DNA of 64,000 nt from Promicromonospora umidemergens (GCF_024171995.1 NZ_JAMTCT010000003.1:124001-188000); one strand, 5' to 3'; positions 42,138 through 52,198 are shown, counted from the first letter of the stretch. Notes: a model not told the origin generated them from the letters alone. Program-made: numbers and translations.

Positions 42138-44065
42138 GCCCCGCCCGGCAGCTTCCAGTAGTGCAGCCTGCGCGCCGACGGCGTGTTGACCTGGAGCGAC
42201 ACCCGCCAGCACGCGGCGCCGTCGTCGCGCTGGCGGACCGGGTCGTCACCACCGGAGCCCGTCCGCAGGCGGTGCACCTGCAGGCCGTTCATCTCGGGCG
42301 CGTGCCCGGTAAGCACCATGACGAGCGTCCAGACCACGCGGTCCCGGCTGACTCCCTCGACGTCGGCGAGGGAGGCGAGGAACCGTGGCCCGACCGTGTA
42401 CTCCGCCAGGGGGCGACCGGACTTCTCGGCGGCCGGGATCGCGCGGGCCCACTCGGCCAGGACCTCGAACCGGAGCTGTTCCTCGTCGTCGAGGAAGTAG
42501 CGGTCCTCGGGCTCCTCGCCTCCGGCGTCACCGAGCCGACGGCGCAGGCGTGCGGCCTCCTGGCGTGCCTTGCGCAGGGCCGTCGCCTGCTGCTCGGCAC
42601 GCCGCTCGCTGCGTTCGAGCCGTTCCGTGAGCTCGCCGACGCGCCCCAGGAGGCGGTCGACCTCCAGCTCGACCTGGTGTCGCTTGACCTTGTCGTCCAG
42701 CAGCTCCTTCGCGAGCACCGACACCTGGGCCTTCGCCGCGTCGAGGGAGAGGCTGAGGTCGCGTGCCGCCTTGCCTGCCGGTTCCGCAGGGGACTCGGAC
42801 GCCGCGGGCGAGGGCAGGGCCTCGTGCCCACCCGCGTGCCACGCGGCCACGTCACCAGGCGTCGGGGCCCGCTGGCCGCCCGGAGGCGTCAGGACGGGCC
42901 CGGTGTCGGGGCCCGGGGCGGGGCGCTCGGCGCGCGCCCGGTCGGTGCCGGGCTCTGCGGGGCGCACCCCGAACAGGTCGGCGGGCGTGGGCGGGGTGTC
43001 GTCGGTGCGGGTCCCGACGGGCTCAGCCACGGGGAGCCGCGGCTCGACGGGCTCGACCAGCGAGGGGCGGGTCCCGACGTGCTCGGCCGGCGGCAGCGGC
43101 GGCTCGAGCCACGGCGGCCCACCGTCCAGCAGAGCGATGGCCGGGACCGGCTGGTCCTCGGACTCGTCGACGTCGTCCAGCCGCAGCGCCAGGCCGTCGA
43201 GCGGCGCCGGCACCCTGCGGGCCGCGACCACCTCGCCCGCGGTGAAGAGGTCGCTCAGCAGGTCCAGGTCGTTGCCCGTGATCTCCGCACGGCGCACCCG
43301 CACGAGGACGCCCGGAGCCAGGGCGATGCGCACGGCGTCGTGCTCGACCGCCTCGACCCGGCCGAGCACGACCTGGCCCACGCGGTAGGCGGCGTTCACC
43401 GCCCGGCGCAGCGCGTCGACGTCGGGCACCATGCGGCGGACGTCGAGGAGGCGACGCGCCGGGTCGAGCACGCCGGTGACCCGCATGCCCGGTGCGAGCA
43501 ACCGCGCCAGCGCGACGTCGGCGAAGACGAGCTCCTCCGCGATCGTGGCCTGGCCGCCGTCCTCGGTGCTGATCAGGGCACGCGTGCCGAGCACCCCCAG
43601 CACCTTCCCGCCGGTGGGCGCCACGTCCGGCGCGGACCGCACGGAGCCGACGATCCCCGCACGGACCGCGAACCGCATGACGTCGCTGACCAGGCGGTCG
43701 CGCACGCGCACGTCCTCGTCCGCGGAGTAGGCGAAGTGCAGCGGCGACCGGCGGGGGTGGTGCACCCACTCCAGGTCCGTGCCGTAGACGCGGGACGCAC
43801 CACCGTAGACCTGGGTGTCCGGCGGCATGCCCGACGAGAACGCCCACGACACGTCACCCGTCGGGATCACGACCACCTCGGCGAGCCCTGCGACGTCGTC
43901 GAGCACCCGCTGAGGGTCGACGAACGGGACGTCGTGCCCGGCGGGCGTCGAGATGACCACCACCGGGCTGCTGCGGCCCGGCCGCTGCAGAGCGGCGGCG
44001 AGCTCGCGGGCCTGGTCCTCGGAGGCGACACGCCGAACTCGCGTGGGAACGCGTGGCTCGGTCAT
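42092..44065 (-). CDS. uncharacterised multidomain protein, S1-like segment
   Basis: A 657-residue protein I do not recognise as a named family. Residues ~240-275 (VGQVVLGRVEAVEHDAVRIA) resemble an S1/OB-type nucleic-acid-binding strand pattern. Next come a Pro-rich linker, a strong coiled coil (about 430-500) and a compact C-terminal domain ending HYWKLPGGAYELSRVVVHDD. ATG with GAGGAGG four bases upstream. Its last 46 bases overlap the DUF1003 gene end to end; the adjacent mrp is divergent. Confidence 0.75.
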   Translation of the reverse strand: MTEPRVPTRVRRVASEDQARELAAALQRPGRSSPVVVISTPAGHDVPFVDPQRVLDDVAGLAEVVVIPTGDVSWAFSSGMPPDTQVYGGASRVYGTDLEWVHHPRRSPLHFAYSADEDVRVRDRLVSDVMRFAVRAGIVGSVRSAPDVAPTGGKVLGVLGTRALISTEDGGQATIAEELVFADVALARLLAPGMRVTGVLDPARRLLDVRRMVPDVDALRRAVNAAYRVGQVVLGRVEAVEHDAVRIALAPGVLVRVRRAEITGNDLDLLSDLFTAGEVVAARRVPAPLDGLALRLDDVDESEDQPVPAIALLDGGPPWLEPPLPPAEHVGTRPSLVEPVEPRLPVAEPVGTRTDDTPPTPADLFGVRPAEPGTDRARAERPAPGPDTGPVLTPPGGQRAPTPGDVAAWHAGGHEALPSPAASESPAEPAGKAARDLSLSLDAAKAQVSVLAKELLDDKVKRHQVELEVDRLLGRVGELTERLERSERRAEQQATALRKARQEAARLRRRLGDAGGEEPEDRYFLDDEEQLRFEVLAEWARAIPAAEKSGRPLAEYTVGPRFLASLADVEGVSRDRVVWTLVMVLTGHAPEMNGLQVHRLRTGSGGDDPVRQRDDGAACWRVSLQVNTPSARRLHYWKLPGGAYELSRVVVHDDVEP

Positions 44066-44183
44066 GGGGCCTCCTCACCCTTGGTGGTGACGCAGCGTAC
44101 CGTTTTCAACGTACCTTCATTGCAAAGTCATGGAAGACCACCCGGATTCCGGTACCCCTGGACCTCGCCCATAAGATCGATCC

Positions 44184-45323
44184 ATGACCCCAGTCGACTC
44201 CCCCACACTCGAGGCTCGGGTGCGTGACGCACTGACCGGTGTGCTCGACCCAGAGATCCGGCGACCCATCACCGACCTTGGCATGGTTCGGTCGGTGGAC
44301 GTGTCGACAAGCGGGCACGTCGCCGTCGGCATCGACCTGACCGTTGCAGGCTGTCCCATGAAGTCGACGCTGATCAAGGACGTGACGGCCGCCGCGACGG
44401 CCGTCGAGGGCGTGGCGGCCGTCGATGTCGAGCTGGGCGTCATGACGCCGGAGCAGCGTTCCTCCCTGCGGTCGATGCTGCGCGGCGGCGCGGGCGACCC
44501 CGTCATCCCGTTCTCGCAGCCGGGTTCGATGACCAAGGTGTACGCCGTGGCCTCCGGCAAGGGCGGTGTGGGCAAGTCGTCGGTCACGGCGAACCTCGCG
44601 GTGGCGCTGGCGGCGGACGGCCTGTCGGTCGGAGTGATCGACGCCGACATCTACGGCTTCTCGATCCCCCGCATGCTGGGCGTGGACCGGCAGCCCACGC
44701 GGGTGGACAACATGCTGCTGCCGCCCATCGCGCACGGCGTCAAGGTGGTCTCGATCGGCATGTTCGTACCGGCCGGGCAGCCCGTCGTCTGGCGCGGACC
44801 CATGCTGCACCGCGCGCTGGAGCAGTTCCTGGCCGACGTGTTCTGGGGCGACCTGGACGTGCTCCTCCTCGACCTGCCGCCCGGTACCGGCGACATCGCC
44901 ATCTCCGTGGCACAGCTGCTGCCGAGCTCCGAGATCCTGGTCGTCACGACGCCGCAGGCCGCGGCCGCCGAGGTCGCGGAGCGCGCGGGCGCCGTCGCGA
45001 CCCAGACACAGCAGGGTGTGGTGGGCGTGATCGAGAACATGTCGTGGCTGGAGCAGCCCGACGGCACCCGCGTCGAGATCTTCGGGGCGGGCGGTGGCGC
45101 GAAGGTCTCGGCCCGGCTCACCGAGCTCGTGGGCAAGGACGTGCCGCTGCTCGGCCAGATCCCGCTCGACGTCGCCGTCCGTGAGGGCGGGGACGACGGC
45201 ACGCCGGTCGTCCTGACCGCACCGGACTCACCGGGCGCGCGGGTGCTGGCCGACGTCGCCCGCGGGCTCTCGAAGCGCCGTCGCGGCCTGGCGGGCCGCA
45301 GCCTGGGGCTCGCACCGGTCTGA
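44184..45323 (+). CDS. mrp: Mrp/NBP35-type iron-sulfur carrier ATPase
   Basis: A 379-residue P-loop protein. An N-terminal MIP18/DUF59 domain (VRDALTGVLDPEIRRPITDL) precedes the deviant Walker A GKGGVGKSSVTANLA and LLLDLPPGTGDIAIS. The C-terminal CxxC that holds an Fe-S cluster in many homologues is absent (ENMSWLEQPDGTRVEIFG). Corresponds to Rv1229c. Confidence 0.92.
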   Translation: MTPVDSPTLEARVRDALTGVLDPEIRRPITDLGMVRSVDVSTSGHVAVGIDLTVAGCPMKSTLIKDVTAAATAVEGVAAVDVELGVMTPEQRSSLRSMLRGGAGDPVIPFSQPGSMTKVYAVASGKGGVGKSSVTANLAVALAADGLSVGVIDADIYGFSIPRMLGVDRQPTRVDNMLLPPIAHGVKVVSIGMFVPAGQPVVWRGPMLHRALEQFLADVFWGDLDVLLLDLPPGTGDIAISVAQLLPSSEILVVTTPQAAAAEVAERAGAVATQTQQGVVGVIENMSWLEQPDGTRVEIFGAGGGAKVSARLTELVGKDVPLLGQIPLDVAVREGGDDGTPVVLTAPDSPGARVLADVARGLSKRRRGLAGRSLGLAPV

Positions 45324-45421
45324 CACCGCGGGCTGGGCGGAGCAGCGCGCGACCAGGTGGCGGCGGGCGTAATCTCGGCTTCAGGCGGGGCAGCTCCGGT
45401 GCGCCCCGGGTCGGCAGCAGG

Positions 45422-45431
45422 TGAATATTCA
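45422..45431. promoter_or_regulatory. perfect 10-bp palindrome upstream of betT
   Basis: TGAATATTCA stands out as an AT-rich palindrome in the otherwise GC-rich 154-base gap before betT. It could be an operator half or promoter element; no regulator gene such as betI is nearby. Confidence 0.35.
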
Positions 45432-45477
45432 TGTAGTTGTACGGTGGGCAGCGCCCAGACCATCGACGAAGGTAGAC

Positions 45478-47568
45478 ATGAGCACCCCGGCGAAGACCGA
45501 GAACCCGACCGCAGCAGCCGACAGCGCGCCCGAACCGCGACGGCACAGCGGCATCAATCCAACGGTGTTCTTCGGCTCGGCGACGCTGATCCTCGTGGTC
45601 GGCCTGGTCGCGATCATCTGGCCGGCGCGCACCGAGAAGTACATCGGCGTCGTCGTCGCCTGGATCTCCGACTGGTTCGGTGCCTACTACTTCATCGCCG
45701 CCGCCGCGTTCCTGGTGTTCGTCATCGGCGTCGCTCTGTCCCGGGCCGGCCGTATCAAGCTCGGCCCTGAGCAGTCCAAGCCCCAGTTCGGGCTCTTCAC
45801 CTGGTCCGCGATGCTGTTCGCCGCCGGCATCGGCACCGACCTGATGTTCTACTCGGTGGCCGAGCCGGCGTCGCAGTACCTTGCGCCACCCGTCGGCGAC
45901 GGCGGCACGGTCGAGGCCGCCCGGATGGCCATCGTCTGGACGCTGTTCCACTACGGCATCATCGGCTGGGGCATGTACGCCCTGATGGGCATGGCCATCG
46001 CCTACTTCGCCTACCGGCGCAACATGCCACTGAGCATCCGCTCGGTGCTGCACCCCCTGTTCGGCGACCGCGTCTGGGGCAAGCTGGGCGACGCGGTCGA
46101 CATCGCCGCGGTGATCGGCACCATCTTCGGCCTCGCCACCACGCTCGGGATCGGCGTCGAGATGCTCAACCGCGGGCTCGCCAACCTGTTCGGGGTGCCG
46201 ATCGGCGTCGGCGCCCAGGTCGCGCTGCTCGCGCTCGCCGTGGTGATGGCGACGCTGTCGGTGGTCTCCGGCGTGCAGCGTGGTGTGCGGCGGCTGTCCG
46301 AGCTCAACGTCGTGCTCGCCCTGCTGCTGGTGCTGTTCCTCGTCGTCACCGGCAAGACGACGTTCCTGTTCAACGCGCTGGTGATGAACGTCGGCGACTA
46401 CGTGTCCCGGCTGCCCGGCATGACGCTGAACACCTACGCGTTCGACGCGCCGACCGACTGGATGAACGCGTGGACGCTGTTCTTCTGGGCCTGGTGGGTG
46501 GCCTGGGCGCCGTTCGTCGGCCTGTTCCTCGCGCGCATCTCGCGGGGCCGGACCATCCGCCAGTTCGTGGTGGGGACGCTCACCATCCCGTTCGTGTTCG
46601 TGCTGCTGTGGGTGTCCGTCTTCGGCAACAGCGCGCTGGACTACATGCGGAACGGCGGTGCCGAGGGCGCCGCGTTCGGCGACGCCGCGATGAACGACCC
46701 GGCGTCGGGCATCTACGCCCTGCTCGAGCAGTTCCCTGCCGCGCCGGCGACCATCGGTCTGGCCATCTTCATCGGCCTGCTCTTCTACGTGACGTCGGCC
46801 GACTCCGGCGCGCTCGTCCTGTCCAACCTGACCTCCAAGCTGCACCGGGCGGGCGACGACGGACCGATCTGGCTGCGCGTCTTCTGGGCGGCGGCCACGG
46901 GCCTGCTCACCATGGGCATGCTGCTCGCTGGCGGCATCTCGACGCTGCAGTCCGGCACGATCATCATGGGCCTGCCGTTCTCGCTCGTGATGTTCGGCGT
47001 GATGTTCGCGCTCTACAAGGTGCTGCGCACCGAGGGAAAGAAGTTCGACACCTTGCGCACGGCCCTGCCCTCGAGCCTGTCCGGCCGGATCGGGCACGGA
47101 ACGGCCGGAACCCCCGGCTGGCGGCAGCGCCTCACGCGGCTCGTCAGCTTCCCGGACCGGCGGCACGCCCTGCGGTTCATCGACAGGACGGTCCGCCCCG
47201 CGCTGACCGAGGTCTCCGCAGCGCTGGAGGAGCAGGGCATCTCGACCTCCTGCACCGAGGCCCCCGTTGGCGACAGCGGGCTGCCCGCCATCACGCTCAC
47301 CGCCGAGCACGGCGACGAGGACCAGTTCACGTACACGCTGTGGCCGCAGGCGCACCCCACGCCGACGTTCCGCATGAACACCTCGGACCAGGACGACACG
47401 TACTTCCGCGTCGAGGTGCTCCTCGCCGAGGGCACGCAGGGCTACGACGTGACCGACTACGCCAAGGAGCAGCTCATCGCCGACGTCCTTGACCAGTACG
47501 AGCGGCACCTGCTCTTCCTGCACGCGAGCAGCTCGCCGACGCACGACACCGAACAGATCGAAGGCTGA
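45478..47568 (+). CDS. betT: BCCT-family choline/betaine transporter
   Basis: A 696-residue betaine-choline-carnitine transporter with about twelve helices in residues ~30-520, including the family signature WTLFFWAWWVAWAPFVGLFL, followed by a ~170-residue cytoplasmic tail of the osmo-sensing BetT type. Next to choline oxidation genes it most likely imports choline. AAGG precedes the ATG. Confidence 0.9.
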   Translation: MSTPAKTENPTAAADSAPEPRRHSGINPTVFFGSATLILVVGLVAIIWPARTEKYIGVVVAWISDWFGAYYFIAAAAFLVFVIGVALSRAGRIKLGPEQSKPQFGLFTWSAMLFAAGIGTDLMFYSVAEPASQYLAPPVGDGGTVEAARMAIVWTLFHYGIIGWGMYALMGMAIAYFAYRRNMPLSIRSVLHPLFGDRVWGKLGDAVDIAAVIGTIFGLATTLGIGVEMLNRGLANLFGVPIGVGAQVALLALAVVMATLSVVSGVQRGVRRLSELNVVLALLLVLFLVVTGKTTFLFNALVMNVGDYVSRLPGMTLNTYAFDAPTDWMNAWTLFFWAWWVAWAPFVGLFLARISRGRTIRQFVVGTLTIPFVFVLLWVSVFGNSALDYMRNGGAEGAAFGDAAMNDPASGIYALLEQFPAAPATIGLAIFIGLLFYVTSADSGALVLSNLTSKLHRAGDDGPIWLRVFWAAATGLLTMGMLLAGGISTLQSGTIIMGLPFSLVMFGVMFALYKVLRTEGKKFDTLRTALPSSLSGRIGHGTAGTPGWRQRLTRLVSFPDRRHALRFIDRTVRPALTEVSAALEEQGISTSCTEAPVGDSGLPAITLTAEHGDEDQFTYTLWPQAHPTPTFRMNTSDQDDTYFRVEVLLAEGTQGYDVTDYAKEQLIADVLDQYERHLLFLHASSSPTHDTEQIEG

Positions 47569-47615
47569 CCACCGCACGCCCGCAGATCCCGTACGCCCCG
47601 ACCCGGAGCACCACC

Positions 47616-49100
47616 ATGAGCACACCGACCACCCTGTACATCGACGGCACCTGGACGGCAGCGGCCGCCGGCGGCACCCGTGAGATCCGCTGCCCGGCGG
47701 ACGGCTCGCTCGTCGCGGAGGTGTCCGAGGCGACCGCCGCCGACGCCGAGCGGGCGATCGCCGCGGCGCGGCGCGCGTTCGACACCGGCCCGTGGCGCTC
47801 CACCACCGCGCCCGAGCGCGGTGAGCTGCTGCACCGTGTGGCGGAGCTGCTCACCGAGCGGGCGGAGGACTTCGCGCTCGCCGAGTCCCGCGACACGGGC
47901 AAGCGCCTCGTCGAGAGCCGCATCGACATCGACGACTGCATCGCCTGCTTCCGCTGGTACGCCAAGGTGGCGGGCGTCGACGCCGGCCGCATCGTCGACG
48001 CGGGCAGCGCGGACGTGCTCAGCCGCGTCGTGCACGAGCCCGTGGGGGTCTGCGGCCTCATCTCCCCCTGGAACTACCCGCTCCTGCAGGCCGTGTGGAA
48101 GGTGGCACCCTGCCTCGCGGCGGGCAACACGTTCGTGCTCAAGCCGAGCGAGCTCACACCCCACACCGCGGTCCTCCTGATGGAGGTGCTGTCCGACGCC
48201 GGGGTGCCCGCCGGCGTCGCCAACCTGGTGCTCGGCGCCGGGCCCGAGGCGGGCGCACCGCTCTCGTCGCACGCCGACGTCGACATGGTGTCGTTCACCG
48301 GCGGCCTCGCCACGGGCCGGATCATCGCGGCGAGCGCAGCGGCAACGGTCAAGAAGGTCGCGCTGGAGCTGGGCGGCAAGAACCCGAACGTCATCTTCGC
48401 GGACGCCGACTTCGACGCCGCCGTGGACAACGCGCTCAACGGGGCGTTCGTCCACTCGGGGCAGGTGTGCTCCGCAGGGGCGCGGCTGGTCGTCGAGGAG
48501 TCCGTCCACGACCGCTTCGTCGACGAGCTGGTGCGCCGTGCCCGGGAGATCCGGCTGGGCGGCCCGTGGGACGAGTCCGCCGAGACCGGTCCGCTGATCT
48601 CGGCCGCGCACCGGGACAAGGTCACGGCGTACGTGGCGCAGGCGGTCGCGGAGGGCGCCGTCGTGCGGTGCGGCGGCGAGTGGGGCACCGGCGAGCTGGA
48701 GCAGGGCTTCTACTACCTGCCCACGGTGCTCGACGGCGTCCGGCGCGGCAGCTCGGCGGTCATCGACGAGGCGTTCGGTCCCGTCGTCACCGTCGAGACG
48801 TTCAGCAGCGAGGACGAGGCCGTCGAGATCGCCAACGACACGTTCTACGGCCTGGCCGGTGCCGTGTGGTCGCAGGACGCGGGCAAGGCGCAGCGGGTGG
48901 CGAACCGGCTGCGGCACGGCACGATCTGGATCAACGACTACCACCCCTACCTGCCGCAGGCGGAGTGGGGCGGCTACGGGCAGTCCGGGTTCGGGCGGGA
49001 GCTCGGGCTGGCCGGCCTGGCCGAGTACCAGGAGTCCAAGCACATCTACCAGAACCTGCGCCCGGCCGTGACCGGGTGGTTCGGAGGCACCGATGACTGA
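47616..49100 (+). CDS. betB: betaine-aldehyde dehydrogenase
   Basis: A 494-residue NAD(P)-dependent aldehyde dehydrogenase. The catalytic Cys lies in HSGQVCSAGARL, the general-base Glu in ALELGGKNPNV, and SPWNYPL is the cofactor loop. It would oxidise betaine aldehyde to glycine betaine. It lies 47 bases after betT and overlaps betA by eight bases. Confidence 0.92.
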   Translation: MSTPTTLYIDGTWTAAAAGGTREIRCPADGSLVAEVSEATAADAERAIAAARRAFDTGPWRSTTAPERGELLHRVAELLTERAEDFALAESRDTGKRLVESRIDIDDCIACFRWYAKVAGVDAGRIVDAGSADVLSRVVHEPVGVCGLISPWNYPLLQAVWKVAPCLAAGNTFVLKPSELTPHTAVLLMEVLSDAGVPAGVANLVLGAGPEAGAPLSSHADVDMVSFTGGLATGRIIAASAAATVKKVALELGGKNPNVIFADADFDAAVDNALNGAFVHSGQVCSAGARLVVEESVHDRFVDELVRRAREIRLGGPWDESAETGPLISAAHRDKVTAYVAQAVAEGAVVRCGGEWGTGELEQGFYYLPTVLDGVRRGSSAVIDEAFGPVVTVETFSSEDEAVEIANDTFYGLAGAVWSQDAGKAQRVANRLRHGTIWINDYHPYLPQAEWGGYGQSGFGRELGLAGLAEYQESKHIYQNLRPAVTGWFGGTDD

Positions 49101-50703
49101 GCTGCCCGCGAAGCGGCCGACCAAGCAGGCGGACACGCGGACGAGCGAGGCCACGTTCGACTACGTGGTGATCGGCGGCGGCTCCGCCGGCGCCGCCGTC
49201 GCGGCCCGGCTCAGCGAGGACCCTGAGGTCTCGGTCGTCCTGCTGGAGGCGGGCCCGTCCGACGTCGGCGACGACGCGATCCTGCGGCTCGACCGCTGGA
49301 TGGGGCTGCTGGAGTCGGGCTACGACTGGGACTACCAGATCGAGCCGCAGACAGCAGGCAACTCGTTCATGCGGCAGGCGCGTGCCAAGGTCCTCGGCGG
49401 CTGCTCCTCGCACAACTCCTGCATCGCGTTCTGGGCGCCCGCGGAGGACCTGGACCAGTGGGAGGCGATGGGCGCCGCCGGCTGGCGCGCACAGGAGTCC
49501 CGCCCGTACTACACGAAGCTCGAGAACAACGACCAGGCCGGCGCGCACCACGGCCATGACGGCCCGGTGCGGATCCGGCAGGTCCCGCCGACCGACCCGT
49601 GCGGCGTGGCGGTGCTGGACGCCTGCGAGCAGGCGGGCATCCCTCGCGTGCAGTTCAACGACGGCTCCACCGTCGTGACCGGCGCGAGCTTCTTCCAGAT
49701 CAACGCGCGGGAGGACGGCGTCCGCTCGTCGTCGTCGGTGAGCTACCTGCACCCGATCCTCGACCGGCCGAACCTGACGATCCTCACGGAGCATCGCGCC
49801 AAGCGGCTGATCTTCGAGGGCACCCGCTGCACCGGTGTCGAGGTGCTCGGCCCGGACCTGATCCACCACCGGACGTTCACCGCTCGGCAGGAGGTGATCC
49901 TGTCCGCCGGCGCCATCGACTCGCCCAAGCTGCTCATGCTCTCCGGCATCGGCCCGGCGGAGCACCTCGCGGAGGTGGGGGTCGACGTCCTGGTCGACTC
50001 GCCCGGCGTCGGCTCGCACATGCAGGACCATCCCGAAGGGGTGATCCAGTGGGAGGCGAAGCAGCCCATGGTCACCTCCTCCACGCAGTGGTGGGAGATC
50101 GGCATCTTCGCGGCCACAGAGCCGGGCCTGGACCGGCCGGACCTGATGATGCACTACGGCTCGGTGCCGTTCGACATGCACACGGCGCGGCAGGGTTACC
50201 CGACCACGGAGAACGGGTTCTGCCTCACCCCGAACGTGACGCACGCCCGTTCGCGTGGCACGGTCCGGCTGCGCTCCCTGGACTTCCGGGACAAGCCGAT
50301 GGTGGACCCCCGCTACTTCACGGACCCGCACGACATGACGGTCATGGTCGAGGGCATCAAGCTCGCGCGGAAGATCGTGGCCCAGCCCGCGATGACCGAG
50401 TGGGCGGGCCCCGAGCTGTACCCGGGGCCGGACGTGCAGACCGACGAGGAGATCGCGGACTACATCTCCCGCACCCACAACACGGTCTACCACCCGACCG
50501 GTTCGGTGCGGATGGGTGCGCCGGACGACGACAGCTCCCCCCTCGACCCTCGGCTGCGGGTCAAGGGCGTCACGGGGCTGCGCGTCGCTGACGCGTCGGT
50601 GATGCCGGAGATCACGTCGGTCAACCCGAACATCACGGTGATGATGATCGGCGAGCGGTGCGCGGACTTCCTGAAGGAGGAGCGGACGGTGCTGGTCGGG
50701 TGA
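49093..50703 (+). CDS. betA: choline dehydrogenase (GMC oxidoreductase)
   Basis: A 536-residue FAD-binding GMC oxidoreductase: DYVVIGGGSAGAAVAARLSE at ~24-43, GGCSSHNSCIAFW, and the C-terminal HPTGSVRMG. It oxidises choline to betaine aldehyde. Translation is coupled to betB by an eight-base overlap. Confidence 0.92.
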   Translation: MTELPAKRPTKQADTRTSEATFDYVVIGGGSAGAAVAARLSEDPEVSVVLLEAGPSDVGDDAILRLDRWMGLLESGYDWDYQIEPQTAGNSFMRQARAKVLGGCSSHNSCIAFWAPAEDLDQWEAMGAAGWRAQESRPYYTKLENNDQAGAHHGHDGPVRIRQVPPTDPCGVAVLDACEQAGIPRVQFNDGSTVVTGASFFQINAREDGVRSSSSVSYLHPILDRPNLTILTEHRAKRLIFEGTRCTGVEVLGPDLIHHRTFTARQEVILSAGAIDSPKLLMLSGIGPAEHLAEVGVDVLVDSPGVGSHMQDHPEGVIQWEAKQPMVTSSTQWWEIGIFAATEPGLDRPDLMMHYGSVPFDMHTARQGYPTTENGFCLTPNVTHARSRGTVRLRSLDFRDKPMVDPRYFTDPHDMTVMVEGIKLARKIVAQPAMTEWAGPELYPGPDVQTDEEIADYISRTHNTVYHPTGSVRMGAPDDDSSPLDPRLRVKGVTGLRVADASVMPEITSVNPNITVMMIGERCADFLKEERTVLVG

Positions 50704-50715
50704 CGGTGCCGGGTC

Positions 50716-51945
50716 CTACGACACCGGGTCGCCGGCCAGCAGGTTACGCGTGAATGCGAGGATCGTCTCTCGGAGCTTCGGGTCCGCTCTCCGATCCGGC
50801 TTATCGGCCTCGATGGCGGTCAGAGTCGCTTCGAGAGTCTTCCGCACAACCCCCTCGGCATCGGACACGCCCCAAGCCGCACCTTCTGCCACCACATCTT
50901 CGGCCGTAATCGTCGCGTGCACGTACTTCTTGTTCACAGCGAGCGCCATCCGGCCATCGGTCGGGTGCTGCCGCAAGGGCACGACATCGTAGGCCGGCGC
51001 GAGCGTCGTGGTCTGGTCCGGGTTGTGGATCAGCGAGATATTCTTCGCGTGCATGTCGAGATTGCCGATGGCTAGGGCGAACGCCGTCATACGAAGCAGT
51101 CGCTCCTGCGAGTCGTCGCCCGTCACACGTGCGAGCATCTCCGCGACGCGTGCCAGGCTCACTTTTCCGCCGTACTCCTGGTACTTCTGGTTTCCGATTG
51201 CGCCGAGCGCCTGATTCATGTCTTCCTGGTGGATCCGCCCTTGCGGCGCGTCTGGTGACCGGTCGTAGCGCTCAATCACCAGGCCCGGCCGGCCGGGGAA
51301 GTCCTCGATCCATGAGGCGTGACGGGTCAGACCGGTCGCGCGGGCGAGGCGTGTCCCGTACTCCTCGTCGTAGATCAGCGACGAATGCTCACGGGTCTCT
51401 GGTTTAACGATGTGCGTGGACGGATAACCGTCGTGCACGCGGTGCCATCCGCCGTCGACCCGCGCCAGAACTATCTTCTCCTGCACACCCGCGAGCGACG
51501 ACTTCCCGGACACCGGCGAATTGCCCAGTGGCGCGGACCGGGTGTCCTGCAGCAACGTCCCGACCTCATCGTCGGTGACCGCGGTGAGACGCGGCGCCCG
51601 TGGCTCACCCGGGCGATCCGGGTCCCAGATCTGGACGGCGCCGGCCACGTCGCGTCCGTAGTGAGCCAGGAATCCGACGACGTCGTGCTCGGCCACGCCT
51701 GCTCTGCGAGCCAGGTCGACGAGCATGTTCCCCTCGGGGAGCAGCTCGGTAAAGAAGACCCTGCGTCGCCCTGCTCTTCCTCGGCTGTCCACCACGCTCA
51801 ACGGCACGGACACCGAGAGAGCCATGGAGGCCGGACTGAAGTGCTCGAAGGCTGCGTGGTCAGTACGGAAGTCGAACGTTCGATCGCCTGACGCGTACAG
51901 GTGCCCGACGAGGTGCCCGTACAGCTCGACATGAAGCTCAGACAT
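50716..51945 (-). CDS. hipA: HipA-family serine/threonine kinase toxin
   Basis: A 409-residue HipA kinase: an N-terminal capping domain (LYGHLVGHLYASG), a phosphate loop in SLAGVQEKIVLA, catalytic NLDMHAKNISL, and YDVVPL. The key Asp and Asn are present, so it looks active. HipA kinases halt translation, for example by phosphorylating glutamyl-tRNA synthetase. AAGGGGGG lies five bases before the ATG at 51945. It overlaps hipB by eight bases. Codon use looks less GC-biased than that of the flanking genes. Confidence 0.9.
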   Translation of the reverse strand: MSELHVELYGHLVGHLYASGDRTFDFRTDHAAFEHFSPASMALSVSVPLSVVDSRGRAGRRRVFFTELLPEGNMLVDLARRAGVAEHDVVGFLAHYGRDVAGAVQIWDPDRPGEPRAPRLTAVTDDEVGTLLQDTRSAPLGNSPVSGKSSLAGVQEKIVLARVDGGWHRVHDGYPSTHIVKPETREHSSLIYDEEYGTRLARATGLTRHASWIEDFPGRPGLVIERYDRSPDAPQGRIHQEDMNQALGAIGNQKYQEYGGKVSLARVAEMLARVTGDDSQERLLRMTAFALAIGNLDMHAKNISLIHNPDQTTTLAPAYDVVPLRQHPTDGRMALAVNKKYVHATITAEDVVAEGAAWGVSDAEGVVRKTLEATLTAIEADKPDRRADPKLRETILAFTRNLLAGDPVS

Positions 51946-52198
51946 CACTGCCCCCCTTCGCCGGGTCGTCCGGCAGCGGCAGGTCCGCATACAGCCGGAC
52001 ACCGGTCGCCTTGAGCATGGCGAACAGTCGGGTCGTCAGGATGCCGGGCTTACCGCCCTCCATCTCCCACACCCACTTCTGGCCGATGCCGAGTTGCGCC
52101 GCCAGCTCGCGCTGGCTCAGGCCTTGGACCAGGCGCCCCTGCTGCAACGCGAAGCCGAGCATCTCGGGGCTGTCGATCTCGGTCCGAACGCTTCGCAC
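51938..52198 (-). CDS. hipB: HipB-type Xre antitoxin
   Basis: An 86-residue helix-turn-helix protein (LSQRELAAQLGIGQKWVWEM). It neutralises HipA and represses the operon. The start is set by the ribosome binding site: AGGAGG is six bases before the GTG at 52198, but touches the ATG at 52204. It is transcribed first, then hipA. Confidence 0.9.
   Translation of the reverse strand: MRSVRTEIDSPEMLGFALQQGRLVQGLSQRELAAQLGIGQKWVWEMEGGKPGILTTRLFAMLKATGVRLYADLPLPDDPAKGGSDV

Noticed and set aside
41777-44227. 816-codon plus-strand ORF across the DUF1003/657-residue genes
   Set aside because: It overlaps two better supported genes and mrp, lacks a ribosome binding site, and its translation is repetitive and Arg/Gly-rich.
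45118-47625. 835-codon minus-strand ORF opposite betT
   Set aside because: It is antisense to clear BCCT coding sequence, low in complexity and with no recognisable domain; a GC-rich shadow.
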